Below, in pieces: positions 36,301 through 43,734 of a stretch of DNA of 64,000 nt. Under the pieces are notes generated by a model, which was not told where the DNA came from, searched no databases, and saw only the letters and a program-made list of their open reading frames with translations. The stretch is taken from positions 1 through 64,000 of the forward strand of contig WGNL01000026.1 in assembly GCA_016124585.1 (NCBI GenBank), given 5' to 3'. The translations under genes were made by a program, and so were the position numbers. How positions within the stretch are numbered: the stretch's first letter is position 1; the number at the start of each line of letters is the position of its first letter. The stretch is from Bacteroidota bacterium. Its GTDB lineage: Bacteria; Bacteroidota; Bacteroidia; Chitinophagales; Saprospiraceae.

Positions 36301-36420
36301 AGGATGCTGTTTGAAAAATCAAGCAACAATAAATTGAATATCAGTAATTTAGGTGATGGCGTTTATATTTTGAGGGTAAAATCCGGCGACCGGATTTACC
36401 AACAAAAAATCGTAAAGTAA
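33397..36420 (+). CDS. Secreted repeat protein with dockerin-like and cohesin-like parts and T9SS type A domain
   Basis: 1007 residues from the ATG at 33397 (signal MKNIFFTTFLFIFSCFTAI...TQAQ). Seven Cys-rich repeats of about 93 residues follow (residues 25-679), each starting C-x-(I/V)-x-D. Then two EF-hand-like segments with spacing typical of type I dockerins: PGDSNRDNICNNFDVLNLGL and DCSGDGIVNSVDIAAILLNY (about 682-760). Then a cohesin-like beta region (about 780-920, VYGIAFTMKFDPEIIKPSS ... GYGQIAGIIGVI) and a type A sorting domain (about 931-1007, LAVYPNPAKDVVYF ... GVYILRVKSGD). It is probably a surface-anchored, Ca-binding protein; ligand unknown. Preceded by a 190-nt AT-rich leader and followed by a terminator. 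Confidence 0.87.
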   Translation: MKNIFFTTFLFIFSCFTAIQTQAQCSIYDLVATPGDCMNGEYYVTINFQFSGNGNEGFHIQGNGNNYGNFAYTALPVTLGPFPGNGINVFEFVAVDNQHPDCHDFDTVGPISCAGGACAVTDFAATPGDCNPDGTYPLTLNFNYANPVNGNFHVIYEGQNLGNFALANLPITLPHFQDNGEPSQVIKVCLNDAPDCCAIDEFSSPNCVPVSACDINDLSVIPGDCNNDGNYPITINFNYVNPGNDYFNVIFEGQTIGTYLLSNLPVTIPNFNDNGLGTPTIHVCINDVPDCCAHKTITAPNCTPSNSCHIWDVFAEAHPCENGHFMLDVEFNHENTGSQGFKIKAGNQVFGPFDYGEPYYTIGPLSPGVVYEIVVRDVENETCKGVYVFGPVNCGGDCHIYDLTAEVSDCNGDGQFFVTIDFQHENSGGDGFKIYGNGNVYGYFNYNELPVTIGPLTSNNQQLEFGAADVNHPDCHAFMVVQVPDCDGNGGGDCHIFDLVADVHPCLPNGTFYVTLNLQHENTSGYFKLKGNGVTYGIFSYDDLPLEVGPLIGNGTTPYEFVAVDIHNENCKDDISIGTIECNGAGDCLVHDLIVDPSTCNPDDSYNLWVWFQVDYPGNNFYDVYHNGDFVGYFPLTHVPVTLPHLFANNEPMQTLTICINDNPDCCLSISYEAPNCDGLVYPGDSNRDNICNNFDVLNLGLAYGSEGPHRPVQGIEWVGLESENWTSLFSNGVNFKNADCSGDGIVNSVDIAAILLNYGDTHGEQQPVAFVEGNESDPPLYVDLPSANDLQPGMSFQAPIMLGTVDASLDNVYGIAFTMKFDPEIIKPSSIDLQYDPSWLGVQGINLLSFDRTLADEGEVKVALVRTDQNNVSGYGQIAGIIGVIDNIAGKESVAIEIKDVKAIRENEELISLRKPIEVVDLLVEGSHEQVEPGLAVYPNPAKDVVYFTLPNNANPDFVEVKSVDGKRMLFEKSSNNKLNISNLGDGVYILRVKSGDRIYQQKIVK
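33469..35433 (+). repeat. Seven in-frame repeats of about 93 residues
   Basis: Each unit begins C-x-(I/V)-x-D-(L/F/V), has a second Cys about 12 residues on (GDC/HPC/SDC), a middle YV(T)IxFxHEN/NY block, GNF/GYF, LPVTIGPL or LP(I/V)TLPHF, and two or three Cys near the end (HPDCH, PDCC, NC). Units 2, 3 and 7 form one subtype (PDCC, LNDAP/INDVP/INDNP) and 1, 4, 5 and 6 another (HEN, IxGNG). Confidence 0.9.
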
Positions 36421-36464
36421 ATTAGGTTACTACACTAACCTGTTAGGTTAAAATTGAATTAACT

Positions 36465-36498
36465 AGCCGAGGTCAATGCATGGCCTCGGCTTTTTTTG
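36465..36498 (+). terminator. Rho-independent terminator
   Basis: The stem AGCCGAGG / CCTCGGCT (36465-36472, 36484-36491) is followed by TTTTTTT. It ends the repeat-protein unit. Confidence 0.88.
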
Positions 36499-36578
36499 TG
36501 ACAAAAACTAACCAATAACCATCGAAGGACTGATTTTTGTGCAACGATCACATTTCATCACTAATTCAAATTCCCATC

Positions 36579-37127
36579 ATGGAAAACCCTTGGAAAACCC
36601 TTGATTCCGAAATTGTGTATGACAACCCATGGGTTCAAATTACGCATCGAAATGTGCTGAACCCCAATGGGAATCCAGGGATTTATGGAGTGGTTCATTT
36701 CAAAAACCTCGCTATCGCAATTGTCCCAATTGATGAGGATGGTTACACTTGGTTGGTCGGCCAATATCGCTATACCATCGGAAAATACAGTTGGGAAGTG
36801 CCAGAAGGTGGTGGTAGTTTTGAGGATTCACCATTAGATTCTGCCAAAAGGGAATTGGAAGAAGAGACTGGCATTACGGCGAAGACCTGGCTTGAAATTG
36901 GTGAAATACACACCTCCAACTCCGTGACGGATGAGCAAGGTGTCATTTTTGTAGCAAAAGGACTCACGTTTGGAAATGCTGCTCCAGAAGACACAGAGCA
37001 GCTAGAAGTTCGAAAAGTTCATCTCAATGAAGCTGTTGAAATGGTTTTGCAGGGTGAAATAACGGATGGACTTGCCCAAGTTGCTATTCTGAAAACGAAA
37101 ATGATGTTTGAAAAAGGGGTGATTTGA
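36579..37127 (+). CDS. NUDIX hydrolase, ADP-ribose pyrophosphatase-like
   Basis: 182 residues from the ATG at 36579 (MENPWKTLDSEIVYDNPW). An upstream TTG at 36537 is not needed. ADP-sugar pyrophosphatase layout: VVHFKNLAIAIVPIDEDG, LVGQYRYTIGKYSWEVPEGG, then the Nudix helix RELEEETGI. The usual first Glu of the box (GX5E) is Asp here (GGGSFED), while the RExxEE metal-binding core is intact. It probably hydrolyses a nucleoside diphosphate linked to a sugar or similar, in the cytoplasm. It ends 79 nt before the EAD11/iSTAND-like gene. Confidence 0.85.
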   Translation: MENPWKTLDSEIVYDNPWVQITHRNVLNPNGNPGIYGVVHFKNLAIAIVPIDEDGYTWLVGQYRYTIGKYSWEVPEGGGSFEDSPLDSAKRELEEETGITAKTWLEIGEIHTSNSVTDEQGVIFVAKGLTFGNAAPEDTEQLEVRKVHLNEAVEMVLQGEITDGLAQVAILKTKMMFEKGVI

Positions 37128-37206
37128 GTAAGCCAAGCTAAGTAGAATTTACATCCCATAAATTTGTTTTATCTTTCCCCCTCCGCTTTAGGCAAACCCA
37201 TTTCAA

Positions 37207-38292
37207 TTGGAAGAACTAAAACAACAACTGAAATCAATCTTGGTCGAAGACCCCCTCCAACTTTTTAAACAGTTGAAGGAACTGCTGCTGGCCACTTGTC
37301 CGGTTTATAACGAAGTCGTACTGCAAGAGGCCCGTTTCATTCGGACTGATAGTGATAAAAAAGCAAGGTTGATTTCCACAGATGATTCTGACCTACATTT
37401 CAACCAAATAAATGCCTGTCTTTCTCAAATCATAGACAACCTTGAGTCAAAAGACCTAAAATCCACTTCCGAAATTGGCCAAGGCCTGCACGATTATCAT
37501 CGATTTACTTGTGACCGGGTCGATCAAAGTGACAAGTTCCAGCAAATTTTTCAAGCCAAAAAAACAAGTAAAGCTCAATTCTTCTACCTCTACGGCCTCG
37601 ACCTTCAATCGCACAAGGGCATGTTTCGTCGAATCGCTTTTGACTTGGAAGGTAAGTTACAGGATTACCTCAACCCTGGATTGAAAAACTTGAACAAATC
37701 GCTGCAAGTGGAAATCACTTTCGACGTGAGTCGGGACCCTGAAATTTACAAGCAAAATGTCATCAAAAACCTGCTTTCTGCTTTTTCGGTTCGGGTAAAT
37801 GAAAGTGAGCCATTGCTGAAAAAGGACATCGCTTGGATGCAGCAATATAGCCCGATTCTACAAGGTCTACAAAATGGCGATTATGTCTGCATTTTCATCG
37901 CCATCAGTCAATGGGATTGGGACAAAGTGACTACTCCAGCCATGACCCGTTGGTTTATCACTGAATTTTGCGGAGCAACCTTGCCAGAAAATAGTCCTGA
38001 GTACCTCTTTTTCTTTGGAATAATTTACGAAGAAGATAATTCTCTTATCGAAAAAGAAGTAGAAGAACTGATTGTTCAAAGCGATCTTGTTCAGGCACTT
38101 CCTGAACTAGGCATGGTTCGCATGAATGATATTGGAGCTTGGTTCAACAAATATAGTTTCATAGCGCCAGGAACCAGAGAGTTGAAAGAATTAAGGAATC
38201 AATATTTTGGTGCCGCTGCCGAACATTATATGGAAGATGTGGAACTGTCGCTTCAGAAATTGATTGACGAATACAATAAAAAGTTCTTATAA
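37207..38292 (+). CDS. EAD11-like plus inactive-STAND-like protein (first gene of a MoxR/vWA system)
   Basis: 361 residues. The only start after the upstream TAG is TTG at 37207. The N-terminal about 85 residues are helical and follow the effector-associated domain 11 pattern: LKSILVEDPLQLFKQLKELL, NEVVLQEARF, then a helix ending INACLSQIIDNL. From about residue 120 an alpha/beta domain begins FFYLYGLDLQSHKGMFRRIA where a STAND ATPase would have its P-loop, but the GxxxxGK(S/T) motif is missing. Further on, YVCIFIAISQW occupies the Walker B strand and lacks the acidic pair. This is the layout of the 'inactive STAND' proteins described with EADs in NTP-dependent conflict systems. Such proteins are thought to relay signals through EAD-EAD contact. 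Both family assignments are by eye. The MoxR gene starts 54 nt downstream. Confidence 0.65.
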   Translation: MEELKQQLKSILVEDPLQLFKQLKELLLATCPVYNEVVLQEARFIRTDSDKKARLISTDDSDLHFNQINACLSQIIDNLESKDLKSTSEIGQGLHDYHRFTCDRVDQSDKFQQIFQAKKTSKAQFFYLYGLDLQSHKGMFRRIAFDLEGKLQDYLNPGLKNLNKSLQVEITFDVSRDPEIYKQNVIKNLLSAFSVRVNESEPLLKKDIAWMQQYSPILQGLQNGDYVCIFIAISQWDWDKVTTPAMTRWFITEFCGATLPENSPEYLFFFGIIYEEDNSLIEKEVEELIVQSDLVQALPELGMVRMNDIGAWFNKYSFIAPGTRELKELRNQYFGAAAEHYMEDVELSLQKLIDEYNKKFL

Positions 38293-38300
38293 CGAAGATT

Positions 38301-38327
38301 GGAAGCATTAGGAATGCTCCATTTTTT
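38301..38327 (+). terminator. Terminator-like hairpin inside the MoxR/vWA gene string
   Basis: GGAAGCATT (38301-38309) pairs with AATGCTCC (38313-38320) with one bulge and an AGG loop, followed by ATTTTTT. It lies between the first gene and the MoxR start and could reduce read-through into the second and third genes. Confidence 0.45.
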
Positions 38328-38346
38328 CCATCCTCAACCCATCAAG

Positions 38347-39291
38347 ATGAAAATTGAACTACATCCTCGTATTGCCCAGCCTTTTCGCCCTCAGGATTAT
38401 ATTTTGCACGAAGCTTTAAAAAATGCAGTTGAAGTGGCCATAGCACTTGGTCAACCGCTGTTGTTGACTGGGGAGCCTGGCACTGGAAAAACCAAATTGG
38501 CACAAAAAGTAGCCCTCGACCTTTCAGGACGTACTGGGTCGAATTTTGCAGACAAGCCATTGGTTTTCAACACCAAAACCACCAGTGCTGCCAGAGATTT
38601 ATTCTACACCTACGATGCGCTTTCGCATTTTCAGGCAGCAAATATCAAGCAAGTTGAAGGGGCTAAAGTGCACAAACTGGCTGATTTCATTGAGCTTCAA
38701 GCGCTGGGTAAGGCAATTGCTTACAGCAATCCAGCAACCGTGGATGGCTCAAAATTCAGCACAGCGCTTCCAGAAAAGGCTCAAAGTTCTGTGGTATTGA
38801 TTGATGAAATCGACAAAGCACCCCGTGATTTTACCAATGATATTTTGGACGAAATTGAGAATTTTCGCTTTTCCATCAAGGAGCAGGACAATTACTCCAT
38901 GTCGAAATCGGGCGATCAGCATATTGTGGTCATCATGACGAGTAATTCCGAGAAAAACCTGCCAGATGCCTTCCTTCGCCGTTGTGTTTTTTACCATATT
39001 CCATTTCCAAGCCCGGATTTGCTACGTGACATTGTGAAGACCCAACTGGGTTCCAGCACAAAATTTACCGAACAGATGCTGGACACCATGATTGAGAAAT
39101 TTGGTGAAATACGAAAGCGTACCGTTCGGAAACCACCCGCTACAGCAGAGCTAATCGCATGGCTTAGAATCCTTGAAATGCAAAATTTCATGGAAACCAA
39201 TGAGGCAAAGCAAAGGCTGCAATTACTTGACAATCTGTCCATTTTGGTGAAAACGAGGGAAGATTTAGAAGCCATAAAAGGGCTTTTTTAA
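38347..39291 (+). CDS. MoxR-family AAA+ ATPase
   Basis: 314 residues from the ATG at 38347; a TTG at 38299 is in frame but would put the terminator-like hairpin inside the gene. Walker A LLLTGEPGTGKTKLA (about 38-52), Walker B VVLIDEIDKAPRDF (about 155), sensor 1 VVIMTSNSEKNLPDAFLRRCVFYHIPF with the arginine finger region, then the lid helices with RKPPATAELIAWL. MoxR ATPases usually act as chaperones that remodel a vWA-domain partner; the next gene has a vWA-like region, so the two probably work together. Confidence 0.85.
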   Translation: MKIELHPRIAQPFRPQDYILHEALKNAVEVAIALGQPLLLTGEPGTGKTKLAQKVALDLSGRTGSNFADKPLVFNTKTTSAARDLFYTYDALSHFQAANIKQVEGAKVHKLADFIELQALGKAIAYSNPATVDGSKFSTALPEKAQSSVVLIDEIDKAPRDFTNDILDEIENFRFSIKEQDNYSMSKSGDQHIVVIMTSNSEKNLPDAFLRRCVFYHIPFPSPDLLRDIVKTQLGSSTKFTEQMLDTMIEKFGEIRKRTVRKPPATAELIAWLRILEMQNFMETNEAKQRLQLLDNLSILVKTREDLEAIKGLF

Positions 39292-39399
39292 TCTATGAAA
39301 CAATCTTTTGGGGAATGAACAATACAATTTTCACCTAATATTCAGGCCATTCAACCGAATTCATATAGCGTTTTTCCATTAGACACCTTCCTGCAAAGG

Positions 39400-42300
39400 T
39401 TGGAACTTGCTGGATTTACAATCAGCCCAGCTGAGCGGCTTCGAGTGATGAAATTGCTGGAAAGTCTGGGTCGTGCCAACCTGAATTCTCCTGAAAAACT
39501 TAAATATTTATTGTCCCCAATCATCGTGCAAAGAAGTGCTGAGCAGGAGCGGTTTTATGAAATTTTTGACCACTACTGGGAGGAGTTGCAGCAGCCTTGG
39601 CCGATGCCTGTCGAGACTCAAGCCAAAAAAAAGGAAGTTCCAGATTGGGTGCGGTGGTTGTTGGTTGCAGCTGTGCTTGGTGGGTTAGCATGGGCATCCG
39701 CAAAATATATTCAACAATCAAATCTTCCAGCCCCAATAATTTTCTTTCAACACCAAGAGAATGTCGCTATTGGTGACACGCTTCATTTTGATAATTTAAG
39801 TGAAAACATTGACTCCACAGCCCTTCGTTGGGAAATCGTGGATACAATGACTGGCCAAACAGAACTAGTTGATACCCAGTCATTTGACCTTGATTTTGTG
39901 CCTGCAAAAGCTGGTGAAAACCAAAACCGGGAAGTCCGGCTAAAATATCTCAAACCACTTGAGGGTAGTGACCAAACGCCAACTGTCCATGCTTCCAGTT
40001 TTCATATTCGCTGCAAAAATCCACCTGTAATTGACGCCATCTTGACTGTCCGTGAGGTAAACCCTAATACGAAAGCTGCTTTTGAAGCAAAAATCACAGA
40101 TGCTTCAGCGGTCGAATTAATATGGGATTTCGGCGACAGTTCCACTGCCAAAGGAGCAAAAGTGACACATAAATACGCTAATGCTGGTGAGTATCAAGTT
40201 AAACTGATAGCCACTCGGCTTGGCTTGGATGGCGATTGTTCCATTGTGAAAACCAGCACAATTAGTGTCGGACAAGACAAGGCCTATTTGGATGCCAAGG
40301 CAATGGTGCTTGACCAAGTGGAAGCGAGCGTCAATTTCTATTGGGGCACTTGGGTACTGATGGGCTTATTCGGGTTAGCGATGATTTGGTTTTGGGTAAA
40401 ATGGGTAGCGAGAAAACCACCACCCATGCCCGATGCAGCGGGGATTGACCTGTCTGCCATTTCTGAAAAATACAAAGCTGCTGATAAGGGCCCCTATTTT
40501 ATACCATTTCGCCCACAGGATGGGTTCGTTCGAATGGAGCCACAGTTTTTCAGGTTGGCCGATGTGTTTCGACAACGGCAAGAAGGATTGCGGAGAAACA
40601 TGGACGTGCCAGCTTCGGTCAAAAAAACCATACAAGAAGGTGGCTTTCCGAATTTGCTAAGGAAGGCGGATGCGGTTCCTACGGAATACCTTTTCTTGAT
40701 TGACGAACAATCACCCAGCAGCCACCTGTCAAAATTGTATTCTTTTTTGGTGGATTTTCTTCGTAAAAGGGAAGTGCTTGGCGAGGTTTTTTACTTCAAA
40801 ACTGAACCAATCCGATTTTGGAACAATCAATTCCCGGAAGGGATTACGCCCGACCAGTTACATAGACTTTTTCCTTTCCACCGACTCATCGTGATGGGAG
40901 ATGGTCATGGTCTGTTTGACCCTCACCAAGTTGGTAAATCTAGCCTTCCAGCATTACGTCCCGATGCATCTGCTTTTTTTGGCATGTGGAAACAACGGCT
41001 GCTTTTGACCCCAATCCCAGTTGTCTCTTGGACATATCGGGAGGGGGCTTTGCATGGCTACTTTGCCATTTTTCCAAGTGACACGGAAGGATTGGGTGAG
41101 GCCGTAAATTACGTGGAGCGTGGCATGAGCAGTGAGGATTTGCCTACTTATTCTCTTTGGTGCGAACAATTATTGGAAGGCCGCCGGGAAACAGACCTGA
41201 ACTACCGCCGCTGGCGCACGGCGCCTGACCACCGAGATTTCTTGAAAGATTATCCTGAACTGTATCGCTGGGTTTGTGCCTTGGCTGTTTACCCAAAACC
41301 TGATTGGAATATCACCCTAGCTATTGGACGGGCTTTGGCTCCTTTTGGAATTGAACTGAACTACGATAATATCTTGCGCATTGCTCGAATTCCTTGGCTT
41401 CAAACAGGTGATATTTCACCAAAGTTGCGTAAGGAACTTCTCAATGACATCGACCCAGAAGCAGAACGCCTTGCAAGGGAAGCGGTGAAAATAGAATTAG
41501 AGGCTGTGGTGGCGCTCGTGCAGGGCAGCCATGCGAATCAGGAACATAAAATCAATTTGGCCCTTCAAAATTTTGCGGTGGCACCTGATAATCCGGTTTC
41601 ACAAACTGCCATTCGAGAGTTGCTGGCATTGGGATTGATAACTCCTCGACAGCTAAACGATCTGAACCAAAATGTTGAGCGATTCACGGCACAAAAGGAG
41701 CAAGCAACATGGAAATCGAATCCAATATCACAGACTTTACAATCAACTTCGGCTGATAATGCGACTCTAGCACCTGATATTCATGCCTTTCTTGACGAAA
41801 ATAAACCGAAGCCAGTCACCCCTGAGAAACCGTTTTTAACTAAAGATTTTTGGCGGGCGTCCGTAGCTACTATTTTGTACCTGCTCATTTTCATTTTTGC
41901 TTGGCATTATGGCGGCACAAAAGAACTGTCAAACTGGACAAAGCCATTATTTTCCCAAAATGAGGATTGTCAGGTGGAATATGCAATGGTTTATGCTTTA
42001 ATAAAAGAATGCAATGCGGACAGCAATATTTTGTACAATAATGAAGGTGTAAGAAGTTTCAACAATTTTTTGGCTTCCCAAGAAGATAGTATCCCTGATC
42101 TGGAATATGGAAATACTGTGACGTGGCTTGAAGCAGAGGCTAATTTCAAAAAGGCACTGAAAATCAAGCCTGATTATGAATTGGCAAAGCGAAACCTTGG
42201 CAGCCTATATTTTAATTCTGGTAAACTAGTTTATGATTCAAAACTGCAAGCACTTGACTTCACCAATGTTGGGCCATATAGCCCAAGTATTGTCTGGGAT

Positions 42301-43707
42301 GCTGCTCTGCCACAGTTCCAACGATCGCTTGCCTTTGATTCCGTGAAAATTGACGCCCTGCACGCCCTTGGCTTGATACATTTTTATGCTGAACGCAAAG
42401 ACTCGGCTGAATCTTTTTACAACGCAATTCTTGAGGCTACAGATAGTCTTTACTTTGATACCTTACGTGCTTACCCGAACCTGCAATCACTACTTTATAA
42501 AAATGGTAAAGTAGTATTGGAGGAAGTTGCCATTACCGTTTTGGATGAAAAATCAGGCAATCCCTTGTCAGATGTTTTGGTTGTTTCTGATAGTATTTCC
42601 AAGATAACTGACATGACGGGTAATGCTACCTTAGAACAACCTCGAGGACAGTTGTCAACTTACCTTTTGACCAAAAAAGGTTATTATTCCTTAAGATTCC
42701 GACCCAAAGTCAAGTCGCTTGCCTACACTGTAAGTATGAAAAAGCAAATTATTGTGGAGAAAGTAATTGATTCGGATAGAGACGGTGTGCCAGATGTCAA
42801 TGACAAATGTCCCAAAGAACCAGGAGACCCAAAGAATGCAGGCTGCCCAAATATTACTCCCATACAAACATTCAAAGAACCAGTAATGATTTTTGTGAAA
42901 GGCGGCAGTTTCCAAATGGGATGCAATGAAAAAAGGGATAGTGCTTGCGAACCTGATGAATTGCCGATTCACCAAGTCAGACTTCGTGATTTTGAAATTG
43001 GAAAATACGAAGTGACAAATGAAGAGTTTGCAGAATTCTTGAACGACTATGGTGCCAACCCAACTTCCGTCAACAATAAAGAAGGTTCGTCATTGATAAA
43101 GGAGCACCCTTTTGGCATTCAATTCCCTAAACAGATTGTCAGCCAAAAGGAATTAGATGATTCCTCAAGTTCAAAATTTGCTCCTAGGAAAGGCTATGAA
43201 AAATACCCAGTTATCAATGTTAGCTGGTACGGAGCAGTGGCCTACATCCAATGGCTTTCAGAACGTACGGGCAAGAATTACAGGTTGCCAACCGAAGCAG
43301 AGTGGGAGTATGCGGCACAAGGCGGCAACAATTCACCTGGATTTAGATACAGCGGAAGCGATAAAATTGGTGAGGTCGCTTGGTATTCGAGAAATTCAAG
43401 TGGGCGCACACATGCTGTAGGCGGCAAAGCCCCCAATCAACTTGGCATTTTTGATATGACAGGGAATGCGGACGAATGGTGCTCTGATTGGTACGATGCC
43501 CGCTACTATCAAAATTTTGTGAAAGCAGAAGCTTATAACCCCGTTGGCCCTTCCTCTGGAGAGTTAAAAGTAATGCGGGGCAATCAGTTCAATGATTACT
43601 ATTCTGATATTCAGGTAGTTGACAGGATTGCCGTTAAGCCAGATTATATTGGCAATGAAACTGGCTTTCGAGTTGTGTTGGAAGTCAGGTATGAATCCGG
43701 AAAGTAA
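39400..43707 (+). CDS. Three-helix membrane protein with vWA-like, PKD, TPR, TSP3 and FGE-sulfatase-like domains
   Basis: 1435 residues counted from the TTG at 39400. No ATG exists between the in-frame TGA at 39316 and residue 16, and the N-terminal domain seems to begin further upstream (FPLDTFLQRL at about 39373-39402), so the true start is uncertain. Order: helical N-domain; TM helix (about 83-104); PKD-like domain (about 205-292, IWDFGDSS); TM helix (317-337); cytoplasmic region with vWA-like core YLFLIDEQSPSSH (430) and a helical part to about 790; TM helix (821-839); TPR-like part (907-1010); carboxypeptidase-regulatory-like strand domain (1040-1117); TSP3 Ca-binding repeat DSDRDGVPDVNDKCP; FGE-sulfatase-like domain (1160-1430). 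Positive charges flank the helices so that the vWA part is inside and PKD and FGE parts are outside. The MIDAS motif is imperfect (DxxSxS), and the FGE part lacks the catalytic Cys pair. Probably a transmembrane sensor or scaffold for the MoxR ATPase. Confidence 0.75.
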   Translation: MELAGFTISPAERLRVMKLLESLGRANLNSPEKLKYLLSPIIVQRSAEQERFYEIFDHYWEELQQPWPMPVETQAKKKEVPDWVRWLLVAAVLGGLAWASAKYIQQSNLPAPIIFFQHQENVAIGDTLHFDNLSENIDSTALRWEIVDTMTGQTELVDTQSFDLDFVPAKAGENQNREVRLKYLKPLEGSDQTPTVHASSFHIRCKNPPVIDAILTVREVNPNTKAAFEAKITDASAVELIWDFGDSSTAKGAKVTHKYANAGEYQVKLIATRLGLDGDCSIVKTSTISVGQDKAYLDAKAMVLDQVEASVNFYWGTWVLMGLFGLAMIWFWVKWVARKPPPMPDAAGIDLSAISEKYKAADKGPYFIPFRPQDGFVRMEPQFFRLADVFRQRQEGLRRNMDVPASVKKTIQEGGFPNLLRKADAVPTEYLFLIDEQSPSSHLSKLYSFLVDFLRKREVLGEVFYFKTEPIRFWNNQFPEGITPDQLHRLFPFHRLIVMGDGHGLFDPHQVGKSSLPALRPDASAFFGMWKQRLLLTPIPVVSWTYREGALHGYFAIFPSDTEGLGEAVNYVERGMSSEDLPTYSLWCEQLLEGRRETDLNYRRWRTAPDHRDFLKDYPELYRWVCALAVYPKPDWNITLAIGRALAPFGIELNYDNILRIARIPWLQTGDISPKLRKELLNDIDPEAERLAREAVKIELEAVVALVQGSHANQEHKINLALQNFAVAPDNPVSQTAIRELLALGLITPRQLNDLNQNVERFTAQKEQATWKSNPISQTLQSTSADNATLAPDIHAFLDENKPKPVTPEKPFLTKDFWRASVATILYLLIFIFAWHYGGTKELSNWTKPLFSQNEDCQVEYAMVYALIKECNADSNILYNNEGVRSFNNFLASQEDSIPDLEYGNTVTWLEAEANFKKALKIKPDYELAKRNLGSLYFNSGKLVYDSKLQALDFTNVGPYSPSIVWDAALPQFQRSLAFDSVKIDALHALGLIHFYAERKDSAESFYNAILEATDSLYFDTLRAYPNLQSLLYKNGKVVLEEVAITVLDEKSGNPLSDVLVVSDSISKITDMTGNATLEQPRGQLSTYLLTKKGYYSLRFRPKVKSLAYTVSMKKQIIVEKVIDSDRDGVPDVNDKCPKEPGDPKNAGCPNITPIQTFKEPVMIFVKGGSFQMGCNEKRDSACEPDELPIHQVRLRDFEIGKYEVTNEEFAEFLNDYGANPTSVNNKEGSSLIKEHPFGIQFPKQIVSQKELDDSSSSKFAPRKGYEKYPVINVSWYGAVAYIQWLSERTGKNYRLPTEAEWEYAAQGGNNSPGFRYSGSDKIGEVAWYSRNSSGRTHAVGGKAPNQLGIFDMTGNADEWCSDWYDARYYQNFVKAEAYNPVGPSSGELKVMRGNQFNDYYSDIQVVDRIAVKPDYIGNETGFRVVLEVRYESGK

Positions 43708-43734
43708 ACTCCTTCTTTCCAAAATAGCTATTCC

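Noticed and set aside
42880-43690. Active formylglycine-generating enzyme
   Set aside because: The catalytic Cys pair is absent, so only an FGE-like fold is claimed.
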